Part shown: in pieces, positions 1-8,207 of the stretch | How positions within the stretch are numbered: position 1 is the stretch's first letter | Layout: each line of letters begins with the position of its first letter | Notes under the pieces: model-generated | The model's database searches: none | What the model was told of the DNA's origin: nothing | Seen by the model: only the letters and a program-made list of their open reading frames with translations | Source: Spirochaetales bacterium | Lineage (GTDB): Bacteria; Spirochaetota; Spirochaetia; SZUA-6; JAFGRV01 | Assembly (NCBI GenBank): GCA_016928415.1 | Contig: JAFGKU010000056.1 | Span: 17,304-81,303, forward strand | DNA: 64,000 nt | Reading direction: 5' to 3' | Program-made: the position numbers and the translations under genes

Positions 1-221
1 AGCGGTAACCGGTCCGAGTTGGCCATGTAGTCACTGTTTAATACCTGGATGTGGCCCGTTTCAAAATTGATGATGGCATTGTAGAGGCCGGTGAAATATC
101 CGCGAATCCACCCTGTGAAAATGATCATGATTGTTATTCCGATTGTCAAAGCTATGGCATTCAGGATGGTCCGGCGTTTGTTTCTAAAAATATTTCTTAA
201 TCCAATTAAAAATAATTCCAT
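1..221 (-). CDS. ABC transporter permease, FtsX/LolE-like (N-terminal fragment)
   Basis: The first 73 codons of a gene that runs off the left edge. The ATG at 221 follows a strong ribosome site (AGGAGGAG). The visible protein starts MELFLIGLRNIFRNKRRT, a short basic cytoplasmic stretch followed by a hydrophobic helix, which is the standard N-terminus of FtsX-type permeases in LolCDE/MacB-like exporters. It lies 20 bp downstream of a second permease and shares its strand, so it is the last visible gene of the envelope operon starting at 5067. By family knowledge it would form the membrane dimer with the neighbouring permease, powered by the LolD-like ATPase. The substrate cannot be told. Confidence 0.8.
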   Translation of the reverse strand, partial: MELFLIGLRNIFRNKRRTILNAIALTIGITIMIIFTGWIRGYFTGLYNAIINFETGHIQVLNSDYMANSDRLP

Positions 222-241
222 GTCTCCTCCTAAATCTTCAC

Positions 242-1453
242 TCACACAAATCGCAATGAATCAATCAGTTTCATTTTTGCACACGTGCCGGCGGCGTAAA
301 GTGAACCGGTAACGGCCACCAGGATACCGGAGATAAAACAGGTGAGGGCATTCTTTACCGTAAGGGCAAAGTGAAAATTGCTGCCCATGCGGAATTCCTC
401 CATGATTTTCCCCATGTTCAGTCCGTTCTGCTGGAAATAGAGAACCAGTAATATGCCAAGGAGAAGGCCGAAGACACTTCCCATGGCGCCTTCAAAAGAA
501 CCTTCTGACAGGATGAGCGAAAACAGCTGGTGTTTTTTAAGCCCGATAGCCCTCATGGTACCGAATTCACGTATCCTTTCAAACTGGTTCATTAATATGG
601 CATTGGTGATAACGGTACCCCCGACGATAATGACGAATATATTGATGAAGTAAATGAAAAAATCAAACGCCTTGATGAGAACGACAAAACTGCCGAATAT
701 TTCCTCCCAGGTTGAAGCCGTGCCTTTATGTTTTTTTACTATGGGTTCTATCCGCGTTTTGATGGTTTGCGACAAGTCCGCGTCCTTTAAATTAAGCCTT
801 ACCTCAATGGTCCTGTTATCCAGGTTGAGGAGGGTCTCGGCGTTTGCATGGCTCAGGAAAAATAAGCCCGTGTCTATCCCGCTTTCACCCGTGCCGAAAA
901 AACCCTTGACCCGGTAATCGAGGTAATAAGGCGCCCCGTCGGCGTCTTCTACGATTATGGCCGCATAATCTTCTAACTTTAAATCAAGCATTTCCGCCGT
1001 TTTTCTGGAAATCACCAGGCCGTCGCCCGACAAGTCAAACTCGCCCGCCGTGATGTTGTTCCTTGCATGGGAAAAGTAGGTTGTTGACGGACTGATGCCG
1101 ACACCCTGAAGAGCCATGTTTTTGCCGTTGTGGACAACAAGGCCGCCGAAAGGGATAATCTTTTCCGCCGATTCCACGCCGTCGACTTTTTTTAGTTCTT
1201 CTATCAGGCTGTCGGGATCCGACAGTTGGTATTTCAGTGAGAAGGGGTTAAGCCTTTTACCGTAGCCTTCCGCGTGCACCTGGATGTGTCCGCTGTCTTC
1301 ATACAGGCTTTTGTAAAAATTGACGCGCATCCCGTCCATCATTCCGCCCATGAACATCATAAGCACAACGGACACCATGACAACGAACATGATAAGAAGG
1401 CTGCGCCGCGCGTGTTTCCTGATGTTCAGAAATGCAATCTTGAGAAAAATCAT
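242..1453 (-). CDS. ABC transporter permease, FtsX/LolCE-like
   Basis: A 403-residue permease with the usual FtsX/MacB layout: one N-terminal helix after a basic leader (MIFLKIAFLNIRKHARRS), a periplasmic domain of about 230 residues, then three C-terminal helices from about residue 265 onward. The cytoplasmic segment FERIREFGTMRAIGLKKHQ is the conserved coupling region of the FtsX family. It begins 2 bp after the ATPase gene stop, so the two are probably translationally coupled. Together with the next permease and the ATPase it should form an exporter or lipoprotein-release machine of the inner membrane. A LolA-like carrier and an outer-membrane barrel in the same operon support traffic across the periplasm. 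Confidence 0.9.
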   Translation of the reverse strand: MIFLKIAFLNIRKHARRSLLIMFVVMVSVVLMMFMGGMMDGMRVNFYKSLYEDSGHIQVHAEGYGKRLNPFSLKYQLSDPDSLIEELKKVDGVESAEKIIPFGGLVVHNGKNMALQGVGISPSTTYFSHARNNITAGEFDLSGDGLVISRKTAEMLDLKLEDYAAIIVEDADGAPYYLDYRVKGFFGTGESGIDTGLFFLSHANAETLLNLDNRTIEVRLNLKDADLSQTIKTRIEPIVKKHKGTASTWEEIFGSFVVLIKAFDFFIYFINIFVIIVGGTVITNAILMNQFERIREFGTMRAIGLKKHQLFSLILSEGSFEGAMGSVFGLLLGILLVLYFQQNGLNMGKIMEEFRMGSNFHFALTVKNALTCFISGILVAVTGSLYAAGTCAKMKLIDSLRFV

Positions 1454-1455
1454 CG

Positions 1456-2145
1456 TTAGGCCCCCCGTTTTTCGAAATCGGATATCACCCCGTCACGAAG
1501 ATGGACTACGCGGGTTGCATACTGCATCACCTCGGGATTATGCGTTGAAAAAATAAACGTTACCTTCTCTTCCTCGTTCAGTTTCTTCATGACTTCAAGG
1601 ATGGACTTGCCAGTTTCACTGTCAAGGTTGGCCGTCGGTTCGTCGGCGATAATGACGCTGGGATTGTTTACAAGCGACCTTGCTATGGCAACCCTTTGCC
1701 TTTGACCGCCGGAAAGTTCATCAGGCTTGTGCTTGACGAATTCACTTAATCCCACAATGTCGATGAGGTGATCAACCCGCTCTTTTCTTTTCCGCTTTGC
1801 TGTCTTGTTGAGTATGAGCGGGAATTCGATATTTTCAAAGATATCCAGTACCGGTATGAGATTGAATGACTGGAATATAAAGCCGATTTTACCGAGGCGA
1901 AGATCAGCTTCGGCATTATCCGACATGTTGGCAAGGTCGGCTTCCTGGAACTTGAGAACACCGGATGTGGGTTTGTCTATGCATCCCATGAGGTTCAGCA
2001 TCGTTGTTTTTCCGCAGCCGGAAGGCCCTACGATTGACAGGAACTCGCCCTTCTCGACCTTCAGGTTAATGTTTTTCAATGCATGGATAACCGCCTTTCC
2101 CAACTGGTAATCCTTTGAAACGTTTTCCATTTGCAGTAATGGCAT
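1456..2145 (-). CDS. ABC transporter ATP-binding protein, LolD/MacB-like
   Basis: A 229-residue ATPase of normal family length. Walker A is GPSGCGKT (about residue 40), the signature is LSGGQRQRVAIARSL (about 145), Walker B is VIIADEPTANLDSETG, and the switch histidine lies in FSTHNPEV. The sequence around the signature and the D-loop is typical of the LolD/FtsE/MacB group rather than of importers. It sits between the barrel gene (11 bp) and the first permease (2 bp). It most likely energises the two FtsX-type permeases. Gene symbol withheld because true LolCDE for lipoproteins may be encoded elsewhere. Confidence 0.93.
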   Translation of the reverse strand: MPLLQMENVSKDYQLGKAVIHALKNINLKVEKGEFLSIVGPSGCGKTTMLNLMGCIDKPTSGVLKFQEADLANMSDNAEADLRLGKIGFIFQSFNLIPVLDIFENIEFPLILNKTAKRKRKERVDHLIDIVGLSEFVKHKPDELSGGQRQRVAIARSLVNNPSVIIADEPTANLDSETGKSILEVMKKLNEEEKVTFIFSTHNPEVMQYATRVVHLRDGVISDFEKRGA

Positions 2146-2156
2146 ATAAACCTCCT

Positions 2157-3389
2157 TTAGAAATGCAGGACAGCTCCCGCATAAACAGATAAATTTGCTG
2201 GTAAAAAATCAAATTCAACATGGGCCTGTCCCTTGTAAGTCCATCTTACCCTGGCGTACAGGTCTATGCCTTCTAAAATCATGAGAGTGAGGGAATGTTC
2301 CGCAAGAAAACTCGCGTTTATAATATTTATCAGGATGTTGTTCCCGAACGATAACACCCCTGTTATTTCCAAACCGGCCGTGCAGACCAGGTAATGCTGT
2401 CCCGTAAAATCGGGAAAGATGAGCGATTGCAATGTAACCGGGTCATTATTGACAAGGTAGTCCACCGATTGAAGAAAGAGAGACGTCTGGTTAGCACCAT
2501 AGCCGGCGCTGTTGTACAGGTATTCGACCAGGAATTGAATGGCGAATCCCTCTCCCGAAAAGATTTTTTCGATACCCCCTTCCACTGAGAAATATGGCTG
2601 GCCGGCAGGCTGCTGCGTCCAGGTGACCGCAGAAATGGGTGCGCCTACCGCCTTGTCCGGATAATAAATTCTATTGGACAGCTCGATAGAGGCATCCATA
2701 TTAAGGATGATACCGGCCAGATCGAATGAAAACCCGAAACCGGGACGAAGGACTTCATCCTGCTGGTATATGAAACCGGTAAAAAGGTCCAGTTCACCCA
2801 ATAATAGAGAGGCATATACCGCGTACCTGAAATCCGTCCAGAAATTACTTGTCAAGTGATTGAAGTCCTGGTTGGTATTAAGGCACGCTGTAAGGGTGAA
2901 GTCGGCCGAGGGATTGTAGGTGGCCGTTATTCCGGTAAATCCTCCATGCCGGCCGGTTTGGGATATATCGAAAAAATCATCCGTCGGATTTATTTTGTCC
3001 GAAGGGGAAAACAGGTATCCCGTACCCCAGTTCAGTCTTTGCTTTCCCGCGCAGAGCGTCAGCCCGTCAACGGGACGGAACAGAAAATACGCCTGGTATA
3101 AATTCTGCGTGAATTCGGCGTTTTTATTTACGGAGACACCGTAATGGGCGAATACCTCGGTTTTATCCATGGTAAACCTGTGCTGTGTTGAAAGTATAAA
3201 CGCGGATGTCAGCCAGTTATTAAAACCCGTTAAAGGATCGGAAGGATCGAGTATATTTTTATATCCCGTTTCGGACCAATGAAATGTGTTTTCGAAAGTC
3301 AGGTCCCCGATCAATCTGTACTCCTGCGCCAGAAGAATGACAATATGCAGGGCGAAAAATAATACGGCCGTGCAGGCAATCTTCTTCAT
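2157..3389 (-). CDS. predicted outer-membrane beta-barrel protein
   Basis: A 410-residue protein with a signal peptide (MKKIACTAVLFFALHIVIL, then QEYRL). The body is rich in alternating aromatic/polar strands and ends in an amphipathic strand finishing VLHF, a typical outer-membrane C-terminus with terminal Phe. A segment GKQRLNWGTGYLFSPSDKIN resembles the strand-turn motif seen in barrel proteins that accompany LolA-like carriers. It starts 3 bp downstream of the LolA-like gene and precedes the ATPase. Inference: it is the outer-membrane end of an envelope-spanning transport route. No specific substrate can be assigned. Confidence 0.75.
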   Translation of the reverse strand: MKKIACTAVLFFALHIVILLAQEYRLIGDLTFENTFHWSETGYKNILDPSDPLTGFNNWLTSAFILSTQHRFTMDKTEVFAHYGVSVNKNAEFTQNLYQAYFLFRPVDGLTLCAGKQRLNWGTGYLFSPSDKINPTDDFFDISQTGRHGGFTGITATYNPSADFTLTACLNTNQDFNHLTSNFWTDFRYAVYASLLLGELDLFTGFIYQQDEVLRPGFGFSFDLAGIILNMDASIELSNRIYYPDKAVGAPISAVTWTQQPAGQPYFSVEGGIEKIFSGEGFAIQFLVEYLYNSAGYGANQTSLFLQSVDYLVNNDPVTLQSLIFPDFTGQHYLVCTAGLEITGVLSFGNNILINIINASFLAEHSLTLMILEGIDLYARVRWTYKGQAHVEFDFLPANLSVYAGAVLHF

Positions 3390-3392
3390 CTT

Positions 3393-4145
3393 TTACCTCG
3401 TTAAAGCCGTTTCGGTAAACAGGCTGTCCGGGATGCTGTTTCTGACTTCCATTTTTTCCATTTCAACTATGGATACGGTATCCTTGTTTTCAAGAGATGT
3501 CATCGTAATCAATGACGGCCTCAACCTGCCTGCCATTTTTTTATATCCCGCCAGCGTCATTACCTTGAACGGCAGTCCCGACTTGGCATAATATACCATC
3601 TTCAGGGGAAGAAGGCCCTCCTTCCGTACCCACATCCTGATTTCACCGTAAGGGACTTCCTCGTTTTTGGCCGTTGCTTTAATCACATAACAGGGGGCAT
3701 CCTTGAAATCGGGATGGTCCAGAACGGTCTCCGGTTCCAGTACCGTTGTATAATCATCCGAGTAGTCAGGGTCGCCTATGTCGTTGTTCGAGAACACGCT
3801 TCCCTCGAACGATCCTTTGGGAGATAAACGGATGGCCTTTTTCAGGCTTGACTTGGGATTATACATCCAGAGGGTTTTGTCTTTTTGCAGGAATTTAATT
3901 CCCTTGGACCTTGAAGGCTTCAGGATTTCCATGAGTGATCCCGTATCCTTCTTATGCAGTGTTTCAATGACAGTAACCTTTTTTTCTCCGTCCGGTTTTT
4001 CTGTGGTAAGCGACAGACGCAGGAAAAAATTTTCGGGATACATTGCCTCCTCGGCTTTTTTCAATAAATCCTGGGGATCGGTTATTTCAGGGAAGATCTG
4101 TGTTGATACCAGGGAAAATAATAAAAATACCATTATTTTTTTCAT
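3393..4145 (-). CDS. LolA-like outer membrane lipoprotein-sorting protein
   Basis: A 250-residue exported protein (signal peptide MKKIMVFLLFSLVSTQIFPE) of the LolA-like family often annotated as outer membrane lipoprotein-sorting protein. Features seen: a repeated open-barrel beta pattern, the segment KGIKFLQKDKTLWMYNPKSS typical of the family, and a C-terminal segment on SLENKDTVSIVEM. The start codon overlaps the stop of the upstream regulator gene by 4 bp (ATGA), which fixes the start and implies coupling. By family knowledge LolA-fold proteins carry a lipid moiety through the periplasm. Here the partner permeases, ATPase and a barrel are in the same operon, so it may serve a dedicated pathway and not the housekeeping Lol route. 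Confidence 0.85.
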   Translation of the reverse strand: MKKIMVFLLFSLVSTQIFPEITDPQDLLKKAEEAMYPENFFLRLSLTTEKPDGEKKVTVIETLHKKDTGSLMEILKPSRSKGIKFLQKDKTLWMYNPKSSLKKAIRLSPKGSFEGSVFSNNDIGDPDYSDDYTTVLEPETVLDHPDFKDAPCYVIKATAKNEEVPYGEIRMWVRKEGLLPLKMVYYAKSGLPFKVMTLAGYKKMAGRLRPSLITMTSLENKDTVSIVEMEKMEVRNSIPDSLFTETALTR

Positions 4146-4462
4146 TTCGTTTCCTCCTCCTTTTTTCTGACCAGGATTGTTTCAAGGAAGCCCAGATACT
4201 TCTGGAACATCTTTTTACCCTGGCCCGTGAGCGTATAAACGGTTTGCACAGAGTCGCTGGCTATTTCCTTTTTTGATTTGATGTACCCGCCGTCTATCAG
4301 TTTTTTCAGGTGTGTGTATATGGCTCCATCCGATCCGCCGATCACGTTTTTAAAGCGGTTGAAGGAAACCTTTTCCTCCCTGTATAGAATGGTAATCATG
4401 GAAAGACGCGTTTTTTCAAAAAACGTGCTGTCAAATTGTGTGTAGAGATCGTCACCGCTCAT
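4142..4462 (-). CDS. winged-helix transcriptional regulator (MarR/PadR-like, 106 aa)
   Basis: A 106-residue regulator starting MSGDDLYTQF at 4462. The start overlaps the stop of the upstream membrane-protein gene by 4 bp (ATGA). A longer reading in the same frame exists upstream but it is only the shadow of that gene. The helix-turn-helix and wing are visible: RLSMITILYREEKVSFNRFK, IGGSDGAIYTHLKKLIDGGY (recognition helix), then KSKKEIASDSVQTVYTLT (wing). This is the small DNA-binding family often linked to multi-pass membrane proteins. It probably binds the perfect palindrome at 5089-5117 and controls its own operon. That last point is inference. Confidence 0.85.
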   Translation of the reverse strand: MSGDDLYTQFDSTFFEKTRLSMITILYREEKVSFNRFKNVIGGSDGAIYTHLKKLIDGGYIKSKKEIASDSVQTVYTLTGQGKKMFQKYLGFLETILVRKKEEETK

Positions 4463-5067
4463 TTTTTTCCTTGTTTTCCAATTACCGTTATGCCCGCGAA
4501 TATAAAAGAAATACCGGTAAGAACAATCACCAATGCCAGGATGAAAGGATTGTGTACGTTTATAAAGAACAGAATGAGTGCCAGGGCGTACATGAGAATG
4601 GCCTGGATATAAAGCACCTTGTATGAGCTGTGGGCATAAAACGTAAAATACGTGGCCATAAACAGCGCAACGATGACGGGTATGAATTCCGGCGCATTCA
4701 GGGTATGGAGTATGCTCAGAAAAATGGCAAAAGTGATGCAGGCCCCGATCAATCCTACGAAAAGCTTGAAAACCCTCCTTGAAAGAAGGGGAATTGATTC
4801 CTTTTGAAAAATTCTGAAAAACGCAATGGCCTCGATGGTCCCGGTCAAGATTAAAAGGGGAATCCAGACCTTGAAGAAAAGATCGGTTAAAGTGAATTTC
4901 AGGTAAACATCGGCAATATAGTGAAAAATCCCGGCAACCATGAAAAGCGCTCCCCAGACAAAGAAAGCCCATGATTCTACCAGGGGTTGTTCTTCCACTT
5001 CAAGCAGTAAATCTTTGATGGTACGGATATCATCGAGGTATTTATCAAGGTTGTTGCCATTTTCCAT
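4459..5067 (-). CDS. six-helix membrane protein of unknown function
   Basis: A 202-residue protein with an acidic N-terminal 35 residues followed by about six hydrophobic helices (starting near residues 35, 65, 100, 125, 150 and 170). It is the first gene of the envelope operon, and the next gene, a winged-helix regulator, overlaps it by 4 bp. Pairing of a small regulator with a multi-pass membrane protein suggests a sensor or anti-regulator role, but the sequence shows no known motif. It starts 21 bp downstream of the operator-like palindrome. Function not recognised. Confidence 0.8.
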   Translation of the reverse strand: MENGNNLDKYLDDIRTIKDLLLEVEEQPLVESWAFFVWGALFMVAGIFHYIADVYLKFTLTDLFFKVWIPLLILTGTIEAIAFFRIFQKESIPLLSRRVFKLFVGLIGACITFAIFLSILHTLNAPEFIPVIVALFMATYFTFYAHSSYKVLYIQAILMYALALILFFINVHNPFILALVIVLTGISFIFAGITVIGKQGKK

Positions 5068-5088
5068 TTTTATACTCCTTTATTCTGT

Positions 5089-5117
5089 AAAGTAACTTTG
5101 TGATGCAAAGTTACTTT
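5089..5117. promoter_or_regulatory. perfect 12-bp inverted repeat, candidate operator
   Basis: AAAGTAACTTTG and CAAAGTTACTTT flank a 5-bp spacer (TGATG); all 12 pairs match. It lies between the candidate minus-strand promoter (5125-5153) and the first gene of the operon (start 5067), over the expected transcription start. There is no T-run after it, so it is not a terminator. The second gene of the operon encodes a winged-helix regulator, the likely ligand. Confidence 0.75.
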
Positions 5118-5124
5118 CAAGTTA

Positions 5125-5153
5125 AAAGTAATATTTTAAAAGAAAATTGTCAA
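5125..5153 (-). promoter_or_regulatory. sigma-70-type promoter of the envelope operon
   Basis: On the minus strand a perfect -35 box TTGACA (5153-5148) is followed after 16-17 bp by a weak -10 (TTACTT or TACTTT, about 5131-5125). The start site would fall in or just before the 5089-5117 palindrome, which fits repression by a dimer bound there. Box positions are seen; use is inferred. Confidence 0.5.
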
Positions 5154-5192
5154 GTATCCGGAATAAAAAAACCGAGGGTATGGCTGCCGTTT

Positions 5193-6095
5193 TTATTTTT
5201 CAAAACGGTTCAGCAGTTTTTTATTGATTACCGTGAATACCAGTATGACGATAAATAAAATCCAGGCAACGGCGCTTCCCCTGTCAATGCGGTGGGTTTG
5301 TTGCAGGAGCCAGATGATGTATACCGTTAACGGACGACCGAGGTCACTTCGTCCTACGATCATGTTCAGCGTACCGCCGTATAGAATATACGGTTCGTCG
5401 AAAATCTGCATCCCGTTGACTATGCTCAGGGTTATGGTGAAAAAGAAAATCGGGATCATGTATGGAAGCGTTATAAACCTGTGCTTGGTCATGTTCGAGG
5501 CGCCCTCTATATCCGCAGCTTCATAAAGGGCCTCCGGAATGGCACTGAGTCCGGCCTGGTAAAGGATCAGGTTCCAGCCTATATTCCGCCAATTGATGGC
5601 GGCGGACATCACCATGAGAAACGAACCGGCATCGTCATTGAACCTGGGTATGATAGGTAAACCGAAGATATTTAACAGATAATTGATAACCCCCGATTTT
5701 TCGGAGAACATGGACATAAAGAGGAGGGATACGGCAACGGCGCTCAGGATGTAGGGCATGAAAAATACCAGCCTGAAAAAATTTTTTCCCCTTATAAACT
5801 TGTTGTTCAGCAGAAGGGCCAGGGGTAAAGCAATCAGGTGCTGGGGAAGCACACCGAAAAGGAGTATCATGAGGGTAGCGAAAGTCCCTTTCCTGAAGTA
5901 GGAGTCCTCCGTGAGCAGAAACTTGTAGGTTTCTATGCCTGTGAATTCGCTTTTTTTTGTACCGAAATCCTTGAACAGGGAAATGATGAACGAAATAATA
6001 AAGGGAACCAGATTGAATACCACGAAAATAAGGATTATCGGAAGGAGAAGACTGAGGATTTCCCGGTTTGTTTTTTTTACTCGTCTCAAAATCAT
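5193..6095 (-). CDS. carbohydrate ABC transporter permease, MalF/UgpA type
   Basis: A 300-residue inner-membrane permease with about six helices and the EAA loop EALYEAADIEGASNMTKHRF near residue 190, followed by a conserved proline. The N-terminus (basic, then PIILIFVVFNLVPFI) and the P-loop-like FRLVFFMPYILSAVA segment are typical of the MalF/UgpA family. It lies 8 bp downstream of the MalG-type partner and they should form a heterodimer. No sugar-binding protein or ATPase gene adjoins, so the pair must borrow them. Binding-protein-dependent sugar import is family knowledge; the sugar is unknown. Confidence 0.92.
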   Translation of the reverse strand: MILRRVKKTNREILSLLLPIILIFVVFNLVPFIISFIISLFKDFGTKKSEFTGIETYKFLLTEDSYFRKGTFATLMILLFGVLPQHLIALPLALLLNNKFIRGKNFFRLVFFMPYILSAVAVSLLFMSMFSEKSGVINYLLNIFGLPIIPRFNDDAGSFLMVMSAAINWRNIGWNLILYQAGLSAIPEALYEAADIEGASNMTKHRFITLPYMIPIFFFTITLSIVNGMQIFDEPYILYGGTLNMIVGRSDLGRPLTVYIIWLLQQTHRIDRGSAVAWILFIVILVFTVINKKLLNRFEK

Positions 6096-6103
6096 GTTGC
6101 CCC

Positions 6104-6946
6104 CTAACTCTTTATGCTTCCCGCCAGTATGTTTCCGATAATCTGTTTCGATGCAAACAGGAAAACAACGATGATCGGCAGCTGGGTGACCAGAATCGCC
6201 ATCATGAGTTCCCCGTGCGTTCCGGAGCTTCCAAGATTCAAAAGCATATGCTGAAGTACGATGGGAATGGTGAAAGCATCCTTGTTCGGAAGCATGACGA
6301 GTGCCGTCATATAATCATTCCAGGTAGTGATGAAGCCCAGGGTGGCCAGAACAGCGACGGCTGGTTTGAGGACGGGGAATACGACGTAAAAAAGTATCTG
6401 GTAGATGCTCAAACCATCTATACGGCCTGCATCGAGCATTTCGTCAGGAAGGCCGCGTTCCATAAACTGCTTCATGAGAAATATACCCATCGGATTTCCG
6501 ATGGAAACGGCAATGAACGGCAGGTAAGTGTTGATCCATTTAAGAAAAAGCATCATTTGGTAAAGGGGAATGAGTTTGACGAATGTGGGTATCATCATCG
6601 TGGCTATAATGATATTGAATAGGGCGTTTCTGAATTTAAACTTGTATTTGGTCAGGATGAAACCGACGATGGTGCAGGAGATGACCTGCGCCACCGTTGA
6701 AAGAACGGCGATGGCAATGCTGTTGATTATGGACCGGATAAATGCAAAGTCATAGAACAGCTTGTTCAGGTTGTTCAGAAAGTCATTACTGTATATCAGG
6801 GGCGAGGACTTAAGATAGTCCGGAGGCGATTTTTGTGAGGCGAAAATTGTCATCATGTAAATGGGAAAAAGGAAAATAATCGTTAAAATGATGAGGATAA
6901 CGGCGGCCGCAATGAGAAAAATCGTTCTTTTGGTTTTTTTATGCAT
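6104..6946 (-). CDS. carbohydrate ABC transporter permease, MalG/UgpE type
   Basis: A 280-residue permease with six predicted helices. The EAA loop appears as ERGLPDEMLDAGRIDGLSIY (about residue 165-185), and the segments SQKSPPDY and FITTWNDYMTALVML are the periplasmic and near-C-terminal family signatures. The order here is MalG-type first, MalF-type second, the reverse of the common arrangement. A good ribosome site (AAAGGA) precedes the ATG at 6946. It is 27 bp downstream of an exported propeller-like protein, which replaces the expected solute-binding protein in this operon. Confidence 0.92.
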   Translation of the reverse strand: MHKKTKRTIFLIAAAVILIILTIIFLFPIYMMTIFASQKSPPDYLKSSPLIYSNDFLNNLNKLFYDFAFIRSIINSIAIAVLSTVAQVISCTIVGFILTKYKFKFRNALFNIIIATMMIPTFVKLIPLYQMMLFLKWINTYLPFIAVSIGNPMGIFLMKQFMERGLPDEMLDAGRIDGLSIYQILFYVVFPVLKPAVAVLATLGFITTWNDYMTALVMLPNKDAFTIPIVLQHMLLNLGSSGTHGELMMAILVTQLPIIVVFLFASKQIIGNILAGSIKS

Positions 6947-6973
6947 CTGAATTCCTTTGCTTCACATCTTAAA

Positions 6974-7828
6974 TTATAGGGATGAATGATCTAAATTCAA
7001 GAAAATAGTTTTTAAATAAAATTTTCCAGGAGCCCATGGAAGAATAGTGGAAACATCAGCAATATTTAGAACGAGCGAGGTAACGCCGCTTTGAGGATCA
7101 AACAGATAAAGGCCGTCTTTTTTATCATTTTCCCAGTAATCCCACTTTGCCAGGATTATTTGACCGTTTATTATTGAAAGATCGTATGCATTGAAGTCCT
7201 CTGGCAGGTACCAGGCTTCCGATTGGCCGGTAAGCGGATTATAGCGTGGAATCATCCTTGAATGATCGGTACGCGTGCTGTTCCAGGTGGGATTATGATA
7301 GGTAAAGAGTGTATCTTTTACAAATACTCCCCAAAGTGGCGAGGGAGCAACCGCTATCCCTTCAATGATGGGTGGCGTGCCGGGCGTGATGATAATTATA
7401 TCGTCAGATTCCTTGTGGGTACTGGCGGCATTAAGCAGGTAAAATTTGCCCCGGAAAGGCAGAATCTGCCAAGTATCCGTATCGGGGCCCGTAATTATAT
7501 TTTTAAGTAATTTCCCGGAAGGTGAATAAACCTGGACCAGGTTATCGTTCTTTTTCATGTTTCCTGAATACCCTATCCATATATTTCCCGCAGGGTCTCT
7601 TTTAAAGTTTTTTGCCCATGATCGGGGCAGAGGAATGGTTTTTACCACCATCATCGTTTTGGTATCGATGATGGTAAGCGCGTCGTGCGTAAACCCGTCA
7701 TTTACATTATGGCCGGAGAGGACATATTCATATCTGTTATTGTTTCCTTTGGTGAAGACCTGGCCGGGTCCGCACCTGGATAAAAGAAGGCCCAAAAAAC
7801 TTATCGACAAAAGAATTTTTTTTATCAT
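6974..7828 (-). CDS. exported protein with propeller-like repeats, unknown function
   Basis: A 284-residue protein with an N-terminal hydrophobic segment ending LLLSRCGPG. This could be a relaxed spirochaetal lipobox, though Arg before Cys is unusual. The rest shows short repeats of beta pattern (LTIIDTKTMMVVKTIPL, NIWIGYSG, LVQVYSPSGKLLKNI, LYLFDPQSG) like NHL, SMP-30 or PQQ beta-propellers. It occupies the place where a sugar-binding protein is normally found, upstream of two sugar permeases. It may be a surface or periplasmic sugar-related protein, but no catalytic motif is visible. The ribosome site is weak; start chosen because the signal segment begins there. Confidence 0.65.
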   Translation of the reverse strand: MIKKILLSISFLGLLLSRCGPGQVFTKGNNNRYEYVLSGHNVNDGFTHDALTIIDTKTMMVVKTIPLPRSWAKNFKRDPAGNIWIGYSGNMKKNDNLVQVYSPSGKLLKNIITGPDTDTWQILPFRGKFYLLNAASTHKESDDIIIITPGTPPIIEGIAVAPSPLWGVFVKDTLFTYHNPTWNSTRTDHSRMIPRYNPLTGQSEAWYLPEDFNAYDLSIINGQIILAKWDYWENDKKDGLYLFDPQSGVTSLVLNIADVSTILPWAPGKFYLKTIFLNLDHSSL

Positions 7829-7862
7829 TTTTTTAATCTAATAAGGAGAGGAGACTTTTTTT

Positions 7863-8059
7863 TCACTTCTCTCCTTGACATGAAACGGCCATTTTATCAC
7901 TGCTTTCGGCAACTACTGAAATTTCTGTTTTAAGCGATTCAACTATATTCCCACCTGATTCATTTTGTCCGGTCGAACATGCGGCCATGAAACAAAGAAG
8001 AAATGCGATACACGTAATAAAAATAATGTTATACGATATCTTTTTAATTTATCAAACAT
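7863..8059 (-). pseudogene. small lipoprotein gene with a one-base frameshift near its start
   Basis: From an ATG at 8059 behind a clear ribosome site (GAAGGAG) the frame reads MFDKLKRYRITLF and stops early. Shifting by one base at an AAAAA run six codons in gives a continuous lipoprotein: MFDKLKKISYNIIF, a hydrophobic segment, a consensus lipobox FMAAC with Cys at residue 28, then a 37-residue polar tail ending CQGEK and a TGA at 7865-7863. The restored length would be 65 residues. The lipoprotein frame itself has stops just upstream of the A-run and no good start. So the gene is broken, mis-sequenced or expressed by slippage. It leads the orphan sugar-permease operon. Confidence 0.65.
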
Positions 8060-8207
8060 TTTTAGCTCCTTCATCAATAAAATTTTTGGTACCATATATC
8101 GACTAATCTGTAAATTATTTTCAGCGTAACTTTGATATAATAAAAGGCAACTGATGTTACCTTGTCAATTTACCTCTTATGAATGGCTTTTAACAAAAAA
8201 TTAATTA

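Noticed and set aside
4463..4972. N-terminal extension of the winged-helix regulator reading
   Set aside because: Antisense-free shadow of the six-helix membrane gene in another frame; the 4-bp ATGA overlap fixes the start at 4462.
7843..7877. Inverted repeat AAGGAGAG/CTCTCCTT after the frameshifted lipoprotein
   Set aside because: Stem of 8 bp with a long loop and no T-run on the minus strand after it; not a convincing terminator.
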